In this document: piece after piece, positions 47,400 through 58,602 of the stretch
How positions within the stretch are numbered: the first letter of the stretch is position 1
Layout: each line of letters begins with the position of its first letter
From: Paracentrotus lividus
Taxonomy: Eukaryota; Echinodermata; Echinoidea; Camarodonta; Echinidae
Length of the DNA: 64,000 bases
Direction of reading: 5' to 3'
Assembly: GCA_940671915.1 (NCBI GenBank)
Contig: CALNVZ010000641.1
Location: forward strand, 1,761,907-1,825,906
Translations under genes and position numbers: made by a program
The notes under the pieces: generated by a model
The model's database searches: none
Seen by the model: only the letters and a program-made list of their open reading frames with translations
What the model was told of the DNA's origin: nothing

Positions 47400-50300
47400 A
47401 TGGTAGTAGAGGCTGTTATGTCGATATATTAAATCCCGCTGGATAATCGTGCCAAAATTGATTTTATTGGCTAACTTTGTCAATTTGGGGGTGCTGAATC
47501 AAAAAAACTTTGGTTCCATTTTTTCCAAGCACGTCTTGGGCCGCCATTTTGGAATTCAAAATGGCCGCCATAGAAAACTGTATTTTTACCTATATCTTAT
47601 ATTGTAAGCATGGTAGAAGGCTCAAATTTGGTTTATAATGCATTCATATGATGTCTGACATGATAATACATCATTTTCCGAGATTGAGGTTCATACTGGT
47701 AGGTCGCCATCTTGAAATTCAAAATGGCCGCCGTAGCTAACCTATTTCAATTTGTATGTCCGGTTCCAAGCACCTTAGAAGGTCAAACGTTGCAATAATA
47801 TCAACGTTTATGATGCCCTACATACTTGAATGAAAATTAACTACCTATAACGGTTAGTAAATAAAATTGGTGGCCATTTTTGAAATACAAAATGGCCACC
47901 ATACTAGACTTTAATGTACGTGCCACCATAGAAAAATCATATTTTATTATATATCTCATGTTGTGAGTATCATAAGAGGTTCAAATTTGGTTTATAATGC
48001 ATGCATATGATGTCTGACATGATAATATATCATTTTCCGAGATCGTGTTTCATATTGGTAGGTCGCCATCTTGAAATTAAAAATGGCCGCCATAGCTATC
48101 CTGTTTTTACATTTATGTCAGGTTCCAAGCACCTTAGAAGGTTAAAAGTTGCCCATATATCACCGTTCTTGACGTCCATGCTTGAATGAAAATGTGCTAC
48201 TTATAATGGTGGGTAAATAGAACTGGTTGCCATTTTGAAAGTCAAAATGGCTGCCATACTTTAACATGCATGTACTTGCCATATAGTTAAAATTACACCT
48301 TAGCAGAATGCATATGGAGAGAAAAGCATTATACCTCCAAAGATACCATAATGTGCTATTTACACATTGTTTCTCGGTTATGCAAAGAGGCAGCCATCTT
48401 GTTATGGCCGCCATGCATTAATAACGCATAATAATAGCAGTGATGTGGTGAAAGGTGCTGTTCAAGAAAATGATGCTTCTTCGAGGTAATCAATAATCAA
48501 AGAGTGCAATCGATGCTTCTCTGTACCTGACATAGATGTTTCCCTCTTCACAATCGAAAGTCTTCCTCAAGGAGCAAGATGTTGTGGCCCTCAAAACAGT
48601 CATAACCCCTGATCTTGACTTGTGTGACAGTAGGAGCTGAAGTCCTTGATGGGGAACAAGAATCATATTCTTCCAATTAGTGAACTTAATGCAATTGCAA
48701 AGTACATTGAGGACATCCGTCTGGAATTCATTACCATTGAATGAATCCCCCCCCCCCCTCTCCTCAAATTCAATCCGCCAAATATTCACAGGGAAGTGGT
48801 TCAAACGTGATGTAGACTTCCACATGCTCTTACATACTGTACACAGTCAACCCCATCGGGTGAAATTGAGGTCTGATCAGCAGGGTTGGGCAGGAGTGGG
48901 AATTCCTGGAGATGTGTCACAGTTTCTTCCTCTCAACTTCGTTGCCTTTTCACCTGAATACCATTTAAGAGAAGGTGGGACCACTTATGTCATTTTAAAG
49001 TTTAAGTTTCTCCTCTTGGAAAGTGCTGACCTCTTGATGTGTTCAGGGCGATGCCACTCAAGTTGGGTTTACGCATCCCGTGATGGTCGTACATGCGCTG
49101 TTCTACCTTTCAATCGTTGAGGCATGAGGTGACCTGCTCCCGATAGGAAATGATCACTGCTGATCATGCAGAGGGCAAGGGCTGTTGTACGGATGGTGCT
49201 AGGGATGCACTACAGGCAGGAGATTTCATGGTCCCTAATCTAGCATCCCATTAAAAAACTTGTTTGTTGACCAAATACCAGAACAGCTCATCAGAGAACT
49301 CAAGGTTGTATTAGGTATTACCGGGTGAATGCAGAATGAGGAACCACAGACTAGACTTTTCCTGATTGCCCCTGAATGTGTCAACCTTATTCAACAGAAG
49401 ACTTCCAAGATCAATGATCCCAACAGGAAGAAGGAACATTATCTCTTCAGTGGTTCTGTGGCTTGCATGTATCACAATACCTGGAGATAAATTAAGAAGG
49501 GCATGTTACGACTCTACGAGGGAAATCCATTTGAAAGTAAGTCAATGACGCCGATGAAAGTGATGTCTTATACGAAGTGGAAGCATTCAAGGAAGACATT
49601 CTTGAGTGAGATGAACAAAGAAAGTCAGGTTCCAAGAATTTTCATCACGAAGAATCGTTGAGTGATCAGTCATGAAATCTATCTCAAGAGGATCAAATGA
49701 GGGAAAGTCCTAAATGAAGAAAGATTCGGCTCTTGCGTGCAGGAATAAGATGTAATGTCTGATTGGAGCTAAGCTTATTAAGCTAGGATCACCAACTTCA
49801 CCCAACTTCTGGTTGTTAAACAATCCAGACCTGAAATGATTCACTCATTGGGATATATACAATTCCATGCTCACTCTTTACCTCAGATGACCTTCTCCTA
49901 ATTCTGACAAGGGTTCATTCATCTATGCTATAGAAGCCCATGAAACTGTGCCAAATAGCCATCCTGAAGGCCAGGATACTGATCAGTCAATTCCATCCAA
50001 CACAGAAGCAACATCATTCAACATTATCATTCTATTAAGCCAGATGTGTTTGATACAAAAGTCACCAATCCCACCCTTGAGGAAGCAGATACCCTCATTT
50101 TATTGCATTTACTGCATGTTACCTAAAGAGCACCAGAAAGAATCATAGACATTGTATTGATGTTTATTCACAATATAAACTGCCTGCAGTACAGGGAATA
50201 GATGGCATTTAGATACAGATTGTACTGTCTGTGCAACCAAGGGTTTGGAGCTTCCATGTACAATGACAGTCCTGAAATTGGTCAAATATGCTCCAGTAGC

Positions 50301-51161
50301 AAGGAATTAAACAGTTGCAAATGCTTTGTAAAGGACTAGATAACACCAAATGTTGGAGGGGGGGGGGGGAGGGGGGGAGGGGGGGAGGGGGGGGTTGAAT
50401 ATCATGCTCTGTAACTTGTTAAGGTGCTTGTAAGGTGACATATAATCGATGTAGGATTAGCTTTGGCGGCCATTTTGCATTTAAAGATGGCTGCCTATCA
50501 AAATGAACCATAATTTCATCTTTGAAAAAAAAAATAATAATGCAGTAGAGTGTTTGACATGATAAGAATGATTCTACCTATATTTTGAACCTCTTACAAA
50601 TAATGCTTACAACATGAGATACATATCAAAATACAGTTTTCTATGGTGGCAAATACATAAAAGTTTGGTATGGCGGCCATTTTGAATTTCAAAATGGCCA
50701 CCAATTCTATTTACTAAGCTTTATAGGTAGTACATTTTCATTCAATACGTAGGGCATCATAAACATTTGATGTTATTGCAACGTTTAACCTTCTAAGGTG
50801 CTTAGAACCCGACATACAAGTATAAATAGGTTAGCTATGGCGGCCATTTTGAATTTCAAGATGGCGACCTACGAGCATAAACACAATCTCGGGAAATGAT
50901 GTATTATCATGTTAGACATCATATGAATGCATTTTAAACCAAATTTGAGCCTTCTATCATCCTTACAATATGAGATATAGGTAAAAATACATTTTTTTAT
51001 GGCGGCCATTTTGAATTCCCAAATGGCGGCCCAAGACGTGCTTGGAAAAAATGGAACCAAAGTTTTTTGGATTCAGCACCCCCAAATTGACAAAGTTAGC
51101 CAATAAAATCAATTTTGGCACGATTATCCAGCGGGATTACATAGTAGCCCCTACTATGGGG
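47400..51161. mobile_element. 3.8-kb element with long inverted arms (ATGGCGGCC-rich)
   Basis: The outer ends match in inverted orientation: left gtagaggctgttatg...aatcccgctggataatcg, right cgattatccagcgggatt...agtagcccctac. The arms (about 47400-48420 and 50440-51161) consist of repeated units around caaaatggccgcc/ggcggccatttt. The 2-kb centre (48420-50350) has broken open frames. One, at 50043-50125, reads NPTLEEADTLILLHLLHVT, which resembles an E-E-A-D-T-x3-L-H motif I associate with transposon-borne proteins in cnidarians and echinoderms. I judge this a decayed DNA transposon, class unknown. Confidence 0.75.
50356..50396 (+). repeat. Poly-G tract with single-A breaks
   Basis: Runs of 6-12 G separated by single A, a strong candidate G-quadruplex, at the inner edge of the right arm of the element above. 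Confidence 0.85.
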
Positions 51162-51328
51162 TTAGTATAATTTAAAGGATGGTATCACTTACTGTACAAC
51201 TGGATAAATGTTGCATTTTGTATGTACACATTTTTATGACTTCATCACATTTTTTATACCATTGTTTTAAAGTGAGGGAAATACACTCTCACCAAATCGA
51301 CTTTAATTTGTCTTGATTTTTCAGTCTT

Positions 51329-51562
51329 AAATGGACTGAATCCACTTTTGATGAAAATTGAGTTATTGATATCAAGACAGTGTTCAGGTACATACCCGTC
51401 TTTGAACAAAAATGTTTTCTTGAATTATGTATTGCAACCGTAAGAAAATGCATTTTGAAATTTCCCTTTTCCATAGACGCCTGTGCAAAATCTGGTAAAC
51501 AAATGCCATTTTCTCTGAAGTTATATAAGTGGATTTAGTCCCTTTCGGAATGAAACGCTTCA
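51329..51562 (-). mobile_element. Palindromic element, AAGTGGATTTAGTCC family, copy 2
   Basis: Ends atggactgaatccactttt and aagtggatttagtccctt are inverted. Interior (gttcaggtacatacccgtct, cgtaagaaaatgcatttt) matches 24951-25195 on the opposite strand. Confidence 0.75.
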
Positions 51563-51694
51563 TGTAATGATTCTATTAATTTGAATCCCACCACTGACAC
51601 CAGTTTAAACAGAACCTCTTCCTATGTTTTTTGTTTTGATCGCAGTGAAAGATTATTTTGAGGATGAAGAGGGCCACAAGTATTTGCCAAGTCT

Positions 51695-51915
51695 ATCTAA
51701 TGGTGATGTGGTCCTGTGGACCACAAGGTTCTCAGTTCAAATCCTATCTACATCACCAATGTCTTTTGGCATGACAATACTTATGTTGGCTCTCCACTCA
51801 TGTGTTAATTATGTACCCAATATGAGGCATTCTTGTTTTTGCTTGGTAATGTTGGGTGATTGGGTGATTGCTCAGGCGCCTTTGAATGTTTTGGCAGATA
51901 AATGGCACTTTAATG

Positions 51916-51965
<50 letters not shown>
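51695..51965 (+). mobile_element. tRNA-like SINE with CAT tail
   Basis: tggtgatgtggtcctgtgg and aaggttctcagttcaaatcc resemble Pol III boxes; the body ends in aaatggcactttaatgttgtt followed by (CAT)15 or so. It lies just upstream of the exon at 52033. Confidence 0.6.
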
Positions 51966-52032
51966 TTTACATTAAGCAGTGTATATTTCATATCTAAAGT
52001 CTAAATTATGACTATATTTTTTTCCCTTTCAG

Positions 52033-52122
52033 GTAGTGTAGTATCTGTTTCATCGGGTGTAACTAACGTAGCTGATGTTTCCTCATGGTATCCTCCAGGG
52101 GACAAAGATGAAAGCTATGTTG
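52033..52122 (+). CDS. Integrin alpha exon: propeller blade 3
   Basis: A 90-bp exon after tttttccctttcag, ending G|gtaagt. It reads GSVVSVSSGVTNVADVSSWY then PPGDKDESYVG. It fills the segment between the blade-2/3 turn and the next GYAV strand, and phase 1 to phase 1 joining is exact on both sides. Downstream, the intron is at once occupied by an eight-unit tandem repeat (52130-53290). Confidence 0.9.
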
Positions 52123-52129
52123 GTAAGTT

Positions 52130-53290
52130 TTTATGCCTCCGCCACCGAAGGTGGTGCAGGAAGGCTGTGTGTTGGGTCCTCCGTAGTCCGTCCCGCTTTT
52201 CTGTCTCGCGATTACTTAAGAACCGTTTGACGTCACTTTCAACTTAGATCATGTTTGTATGGTAGGGACAATTATCTGATTAGACTTTGGGGTCATTAGG
52301 TCAAGGTCAAGGTCAAGAGGTCATTGTATGCATTGAAAATGGCTCGTTTCTCGCCATAACTTAAAACCGTTTGACGGGTCGACTTCAAACTTGGGTAATA
52401 ATGTGCCTATGGAGGGCAATGAACTGATTAGATTTTAGGGTCATTAGGTCAAAGGTCAAAGTCAAGATGTCATTACATGAATGGTTCGTTCTCGCAATAA
52501 CTTAAGAGGTTTGACGGTGTTCAACTTCAAAATTGGATCATGTATGCATTATGGTAGGACAATGAACTGATTAGAATTTGGGTCATGAGGTCAAAGGTCA
52601 CAGAGTCATATGTGTACATGAAAATGGCTCGTTCTTGCGATAACTTAAACCGTTTGAGGGATACTTGAAACTTGGGTATATTGGCATATATGAAGATGGT
52701 CAATAAACTTATTTATTTGGGTCATGAGGGTCAAAGGTCAAGTCTTGTGTACGTTAAAATGGCTCTCGTTCTTGCGATAACTTAAGAACCGTTTGAGGGA
52801 TCAATCTCAACTGGATCATATTTACATATGGGAGGGACAATGAACTTATCAGATTTTGGGTCATGAGGCAAAGTCACCAGGCATTGTGTACATGAAAATG
52901 GCTTGTTCTCGTAATAAACTTAAAAACCGTTTGACGGTCATTTTCAAACTTGGGTCATATGTGCATTGGTAGGCGAGACTGAATTTATTATATTTGAGGT
53001 CATGAAGCAAAGGTCAAGGGTCTAGACGTTTGTATAATGAAAATGGCACGTTCTTGCTGTAACTTTTACTTTTATGGATCACTTCAAACTGGGTCATTGT
53101 GGGAGGAAAGATGAACTGATTAGATTTTTGAGGTCGGAATCAAGGTCACTGGTTATTTATGTAATGACTCGTTGTGCAATTTCTGAAGGACCTTGACAGA
53201 TCAACTTAACATGTTTATCCTTTTTATTACATCAGTAGCCATCTCCTGAGTTTGAAATAATTCTGATGATCAACTTTTAATAGATTTGGG
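52130..53290 (+). repeat. Tandem repeat, about 140-bp unit, eight copies
   Basis: Units are marked by cgataacttaagaaccgttt at about 52212, 52358, 52494, 52638, 52775, 52912, 53056 and 53177, each followed by acttcaaacttgggtcat, gggacaatgaactgatta and ggtcaaaggtcaaggtcat. The array begins with tgcctccgccaccgaagg eight bases after the donor. Later copies are more diverged. Confidence 0.88.
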
Positions 53291-54730
53291 CGTCATATTC
53301 TCAAAGATGTCATGGTATAACTGATGTAAGATACTCAACTGCGCATGCCTTTTTTTTTCCGATGTGGCAATACGAGGCCATCCTACCGTGCGCCCCGTCA
53401 GGATCATCTAGTTGAATGATATTTAAAAAGAGTAGGATCCAATCATTGTTGTGGGAAAGTGAAAAGAAATTATTGTGAGCTAATGATTTTTCTTCAAATG
53501 CCCTCATGACACGAAGAGCACGGCTGAAAGGTTCAGCCAAAACATTTTGTGTAGTTAATTACATAAATTTCTGTATAAAGTGCAGTGACGCACAGGCTGT
53601 AGTGGACGCAGCCCGATGTCACATGATGTAAAGTATCGGCCCATGCCCAAACATAAGAGAGCCGCTATTGTCGTGGTCCCCAGACAATTGGGCCTGTAGT
53701 TTTTTTTTTTTACAAATTTCAAATCTTGGATCCGCACCTGGAGGCACAGGAGAATTTGGTCTATTTTTTTTCTTATTTTTATGATTCTAAAACCTCACAA
53801 TATACCATAATTCATAGGTGAATGGTATTGGTAATTAACCAGACCCAATCACTTTAAGATGGCTTCTCCCAACAACTACAACGGTAATATCCTTTGGAGC
53901 TTACATGTAAAGGTTTATTTTGAACCTAATTTCAATTAACTTGTCGTATGACTATGAGGGCATTTGAAGACCAATCCTTACAAGTGGACCTTAATACTAT
54001 TATGATCTTCCTAAAGCAAATCAAAATAGTTTGAAAGTTCGCAATTATTTTGTTCATCTATAGGCTACAGTAGATTCCCTTTAAAACCACTAACGCTAAG
54101 TTTAGCGTGCTTTGCTTTTCTTGTTTGTACAGAAAATAGTCTCATAAGAAATATAAGAACTTCTTGAGTTTTTATGTCAAGTGCTGTTTCATTTCTTTTG
54201 TTTTTGAGGAAAAGCAGTCACTTGTGCTAGTTTAAAAGGAAATACAAGAGAATTAATGAAAGTTTGAGATGATAATTAATCAATAAAGTGTTCCTTGTGG
54301 CCGATATAAATAGAACACTCAAGATCACTACAGGTGTGTTCAATGTCCATTTTCAAATTTAAACGCCAACATGAATCATGACACAAAACGCAATTACAAA
54401 ACACAGAACACAAACGCGATCAGCTGTACACCGTTCAGTGTTGAAATTTTACGTCCATTGTCTTTAAATTCCCAGCTCTCAAAAACAAACATCTGCACTT
54501 TTTTCCACTTGCACCGGAAGCTTCCACTGCGAGAGCACATTTAAAGACATTTGAAAACGCAATTGTGCTAAATGTCGCATTTTGTTGCATTCGCGAATGT
54601 CGTAAAATCAAAGCTGATCGTGATTCAAAACGCATCTTTTTCGCCGTTTAAATTTTGCCGATCTTCACGCAAATTCCGCAAAATTAATGTAGGGTCTACA
54701 GCGATATTTCCACAAGTACAGTAATGGATA
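53291..54730. other. Integrin intron, no exon recognised
   Basis: A T-rich run lies at 53700. A ggcatttgaaga phrase (53959; inverse at 53490) also occurs near 3243 and 2335, hinting at an old dispersed repeat. Nothing else supported. Confidence 0.4.
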
Positions 54731-54922
54731 AGGTACCTTCCCAAAAGTTAAAGCCGCGGCCCGCTGCGTGAACGCCGCACAGCGGGCTTATAGGCAGAAT
54801 ATACCGTTCCCCTATTATTCTTCCATTGACTTAAATTGGAGGGGATTAGTACAGCCGGTATAAAGCGCCGCAGTGCGGCGTTCACGCAGCGGGCCGCGGC
54901 TTTAACTTTTGGGAAGGTACCT
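54731..54922. mobile_element. 192-bp palindromic MITE next to an integrin exon
   Basis: Inverted ends of about 50 bp, almost perfect: aggtaccttcccaaaagtta, gccgcggcccgctgcgtgaa and their inverse. The centre is short and AT-rich. GC-rich arms contrast with the surroundings. Confidence 0.92.
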
Positions 54923-54956
54923 AACATACATGTATATTTGTTTACAACGTTTTCAG

Positions 54957-55099
54957 GTTATGCTGTTAGCTCTGGTCACTTTGTATCCAGGAACTCAATG
55001 GAGGGAGTGACAGGGGCACCAAGGGCATATGAAAAGGGGCATGTTTACATCTATAATCTTCAAACTTTCAACCTTATCACCACCGTCAAAGGTGAATCG
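54957..55099 (+). CDS. Integrin alpha exon: propeller blade 3/4 FG-GAP strand
   Basis: The exon follows acaacgttttcag and ends TCG|gtgagt. It reads GYAVSSGHFVSRNSMEGVTG then APRAYEKGHVYIYNLQTFNL and ITTVKGES. GYAVSSGHF, the VTGAP turn and the GHVYIYN strand are textbook FG-GAP repeat features of blades 3-4. It leaves in phase 0. A 192-bp palindromic MITE ends only about 35 bp before the exon, so it overlaps the likely branch-point region. Confidence 0.95.
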
Positions 55100-55124
55100 G
55101 TGAGTGTGAACTGGGGCTATTGTA

Positions 55125-55530
55125 AAGCCCGCCTCACACTGTGTGATTCGCTGCGATGCGATTTTTGGAACAAATTGCAATTTTCCTTAAATGTGACATA
55201 TTCCAACATTCAAAATTATCTTATGAGATGCAGAAAATGTATAGGAACAATGCAAGTGAATTTTTTTCCAATGCGATCCGTTAATTGGGAGTAAATTTAA
55301 AATTAGCTTAAAATCGCAAGATCGCTGTGACATCACTGCGATATCGAAACAATTTGATTTTATACAGAGAAGGGGGTTCGTAATAGCCGTGAATTACAAT
55401 TTTATTATTCACAGGAATACCAAGAACTTTGGACAGCATTAATTTCCTTGTTTGAATGTCCGTATCAAATAATATATCAGTTTTCTCAAAAATCGCATCG
55501 CAGCAAATCGCACAGTGTGAGACGGGCGGC
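55125..55530. mobile_element. Palindromic MITE, GCGATGCGATT family, copy 1
   Basis: aagcccgcctcacactgtgt, gattcgctgcgatgcgattt at the left and their inverse (aaatcgcatcgcagcaaatc, cagtgtgagacgggcgg) at the right. Related in style to 63307-63684. Located 25 bp after an integrin donor. Confidence 0.85.
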
Positions 55531-55904
55531 ATGGAACACTTGACAATGATGTAATATGTGCCATACAAGATCATGTTTCTAGTCTCCTCTTTCTATACCC
55601 TTGTTATGACTGTGCATGTTTGTTTGTCTAGGTGTTTCACCAAATCGTATGTCCTTGTTCCGTATGCAGTGGGATATATATGATGCTTCAAAGTTGGCCT
55701 CAGCGTGCCAAATGGGGGCATACCTTTCAATCAGCTACCTTTATTAAATATTATTATCATATATGATGGGCTTCCATTTTTTTTTCTTTTCATTTTTTTT
55801 GTGTGTTCATGAATAAGCTTAATGGTTCATATTTCTGTATATTTCAACTTTGTTCTAATAAAATGTGGTAGGACTTATGATTAATGTTACGACCATGATG
55901 ACTT

Positions 55905-56110
55905 TAATTAGGTACAGGGCCTTGCCTCATGGATGGAAGGTCGAGGGTTTGATTTCTGGACAAGCCATACCAAAGACTTACAAATATGCAACAGATAGCT
56001 GCCTTCTAAAAAGGCGCTTGGGGTAGTAATAACATTTCATGTGATGCCTGGCCACTTGGAGATTAGTTTCTAAGAACTGAAGTTGCTACCCTGGTTACAT
56101 AAAACCTTAT
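55905..56110 (+). mobile_element. tRNA-like SINE remnant
   Basis: Contains tacagggccttgcc and ggtcgagggtttgatttc (B-box-like) and a body with aggcgcttggggtagtaata. Low conservation of the boxes. Confidence 0.45.
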
Positions 56111-56177
56111 TATTATGATTTTAAATTGATGAATAATCAATCTTAAATTTCACTTGTATTTATAATGAATCCTCTAG

Positions 56178-56315
56178 ATGAACACATACTTCGGAGCAGC
56201 TGTTCTAGGTATGGACATAAATCACGATGGTCTTACTGATCTTCTGGTCGGTGCTCCTCAGTACTCTCAGGACCAAGACGAAGGCAGGGTCTACATCTTC
56301 ATCAACGATGGAAAC
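56178..56315 (+). CDS. Integrin alpha exon: propeller blade 5, first cation loop
   Basis: A 138-bp, 46-codon exon with phase 0 on both sides. It reads MNTYFGAAVLGMDINHDGLT then DLLVGAPQYSQDQDEGRVYI and FINDGN. DINHDGLTD is a calcium-binding loop of the DxNxDGxxD type, followed by the LLVGAP turn and the GRVYIF strand. The internal Met at the start is not a translation start; it is spliced to the previous exon after GES. The donor gtaagt runs straight into a (TAA)n SINE-like tail. Confidence 0.97.
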
Positions 56316-56321
56316 GTAAGT

Positions 56322-56405
56322 TGATAATAATAATAATAATAATAGTTAACATTTATATAGCGCTTTATACATATTGTTTCAAAGCGCTTTACTAAGAAAA
56401 CGTAA
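56322..56405 (+). repeat. (TAA)n with SINE 3' body
   Basis: (TAA)n then catttatatagcgctttatac and aaagcgctttacta, a common SINE-end phrase also like cgctatataagaagcc at 9050. Confidence 0.55.
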
Positions 56406-56989
56406 GAAATATTACATAATGAACATGAGATATAAACAAGAAACATGAATTATATAACAGAATAAATTACCTTACTTAGTGATTATTAATTACAATTATG
56501 GTAACATCTTAATTAACTCTTAACGTGCCAAATTAATTTGTAGCAAAAAAAAGTAGACTTTCTATTTGATCTTTTAAAATAATATGAAATAGTCTTGCTT
56601 AGTGTATTTGACTGGAAATCAATCCACAGACACAATACAATCAACTGCACTGTTTTGCAAACCCTATACTGCCAGCATAAAAGAGAAAATGAATTATTAC
56701 GATTGTATAGATAATAAGTACAATTGCACGAAAACGTGTCCGTGGCACGCTAAGGGTTAATTAAGAATTAAACAGGTACGTTTTTAGGTGCTTTTTGAAT
56801 GTTTGTACAGTAGGGGCATTACGAATTACAATGGGGAGATTGTTCCAGAGTTTTGGGGCACAGACAGAGAAAGCTCAATCACCATAGTGGGTATGAGTGC
56901 GAAATGATAATTACTGCTCCTTAAAGCATCTTTTCAGTTAATAACTGATCAAAGCGCATTATAATGCTTTAGAACTCCCATCATTGGGT

Positions 56990-57180
56990 TCAATTCCAGG
57001 CTGCCTTTTGGCGTTCAAAGGAAAATCCTATTAGGTACCCATTTTAACACCTGGGTGTGGTAAGACATATCGGTAAAATGTAATGCCCAAGGATTTTAGT
57101 GCCACTACTGGGGATTGAACCCACAACCTTTTCCTCCAAAATCATGTGATACAATTAGACTAAAACACCTCTACCACAGG
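56990..57180 (-). mobile_element. tRNA-like SINE, minus strand
   Basis: Read on the minus strand, gtggtagaggtgttttagtc and gtgggttcaatccccag give A- and B-box-like sequence. Confidence 0.55.
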
Positions 57181-57568
57181 TGGCCACCATTAACATTTTG
57201 CAACACAAACAAAAATATTGGGCTATTTAGTGGTCAAGGAAACCACTTGTTTGGTCGCACATCCTAAATTTGTGCAACATTTCCATTGACTTCTTTGTAA
57301 ATTTGTATGTCTATATGTTATATTGTTTGTCATGCTTTATATGTTTTTTAATGAATATGTGGAATTAATTCAATGCCATTCAATTCAAAATAAAGTTAGG
57401 AATCAGAGAACAGTGAAAAGTAGTTTCCTAAACCATGATAATGTCTGCTAATGACATAGGAAATAAAGTAAAAATATATATTGTTGTCATTACTTTTAAT
57501 AAATCAAAAGTCATGAACAAAACTTTCAATCTCTCTCTTCTCTCTCCCTCTCATATTCTCTTTTTTAG

Positions 57569-57772
57569 GCTGTGATGAGGAAAATGGATGTCAAACTGAT
57601 GGGGAGCAACTCCATTGGGGCTCGCTTCGGCTCAGTGATTGAGTCTGTAGGGGACCTGAACGGAGACGGGTACGAGGATGTGGCCATTGGAGCTCCCTAT
57701 GAGTACTATGGCCAGGGTGCTGTCTACATCTACCTGGGCGGGGATTATCATCTTAGGAAACCATATAGTCAG
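57569..57772 (+). CDS. Integrin alpha exon: propeller blade 6, second cation loop
   Basis: A 204-bp, 68-codon exon with phase 0 on both sides, after ctcttttttag and before gtattc. It reads AVMRKMDVKLMGSNSIGARF then GSVIESVGDLNGDGYEDVAI, GAPYEYYGQGAVYIYLGGDY and HLRKPYSQ. ARFGSVIESVGDLNGDGYED gives an FG strand plus a calcium loop (DLNGDGYED), followed by VAIGAP and GAVYIYLGG. It is the best-conserved exon in the window. Some 20 bp into the next intron a long ATG/GAT microsatellite begins. Confidence 0.98.
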
Positions 57773-57789
57773 GTATTCTTCACGATAAA

Positions 57790-57941
57790 TGTGCGTAATG
57801 ATAATGATGATGATGATGATGAGTAGGAGGAGGAGGAGGAGGAGGAGGATGATGATGATGATGATGATGATGGTAATGATGATGATGATCATGATGATCA
57901 TGATGATGATGATGGTGGTGATGGTGGTGATGATGATGGTA

Positions 57942-57986
<45 letters not shown>

Positions 57987-58020
57987 GTGATGAGCATGAT
58001 GAGGAGGATGATGATGATGG

Positions 58021-58051
<31 letters not shown>

Positions 58052-58176
58052 GATGAGGAGGATGAGGATGAGGATGATGATGATGGTGATGATGATGATG
58101 ATGATGATGGTGATGGTGATGGTGATGATGGTGGTGATGCTGGTGATGATGATAATAGTGGTGGTGATGATGATGG

Positions 58177-58207
<31 letters not shown>

Positions 58208-58330
58208 CATGATGATGATGATGATAATGACAATTATAATGAGGTGATGAAGATGATGGTAAAGAAGATGGTTATGATAGTTATGGTAATGATGATGCTA
58301 AATATGATGATGATGATGATTTTCCTGATG
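57790..58330 (+). repeat. ATG/GAT trinucleotide microsatellite
   Basis: About 540 bp of GAT repeats with AGG, GGT and CAT interruptions, 20 bp inside the intron after the blade-6 exon. It gives spurious poly-Met and poly-Ile open frames on the two strands. Confidence 0.97.
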
Positions 58331-58474
58331 GGGATGGTGATGATGTAAACTGTATACATTATTTGGCTCGGAATTACCACCTAATTATTACCATATAGTG
58401 TACTTATCCTGTTATTAAAGATATTTTTCAAGAACTATTATTACCTTCACCATTACTTTTCTTTATCTTTTCAG

Positions 58475-58602
58475 AGGTTGCTTGGAGCAAGCAGCATGCT
58501 TTCATTTGGTAGTTCAATCTCAGGTGGAATGGACATGGATAACAATGGCTACCCAGACATTGTTGTTGGGGCTTACGAGAATGACACTGCTGCCCTCTTT
58601 TT
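58475..58602 (+). CDS. Integrin alpha exon: propeller blade 7, third cation loop
   Basis: The exon follows tttatcttttcag and ends TT|gtgagt. It reads RLLGASSMLSFGSSISGGMD then MDNNGYPDIVVGAYENDTAA and LFL. MLSFGSSISGG is the FG strand, DMDNNGYPD the third cation loop and VVGAYENDTAALF the end of the propeller. The GAY in place of GAP is like the GAF of vertebrate alpha-4. It contains an NDT sequon and leaves in phase 2. Confidence 0.97.

Noticed and set aside
48680..49120. 146-codon frame as an independent gene in an integrin intron
   Set aside because: Lies in the degenerate centre of a transposon with inverted arms; no domain recognised and neighbouring frames are broken.
51644..51710. Possible extra exon reading VKDYFEDEEGHKYLPS after tttgatcgcag
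   Set aside because: The flanking exons at 46711 and 52033 already join in phase and align without a gap; no convincing donor, and the sequence runs into a SINE.
52130..53290. CRISPR-like array
   Set aside because: Units are about 140 bp, fully repeated and diverged, in an animal intron; there is no short-repeat/unique-spacer pattern.
57632..58247. Poly-Met (+) and poly-Ile (-) open frames of about 150-190 codons
   Set aside because: Pure products of the ATG/GAT microsatellite inside an intron.
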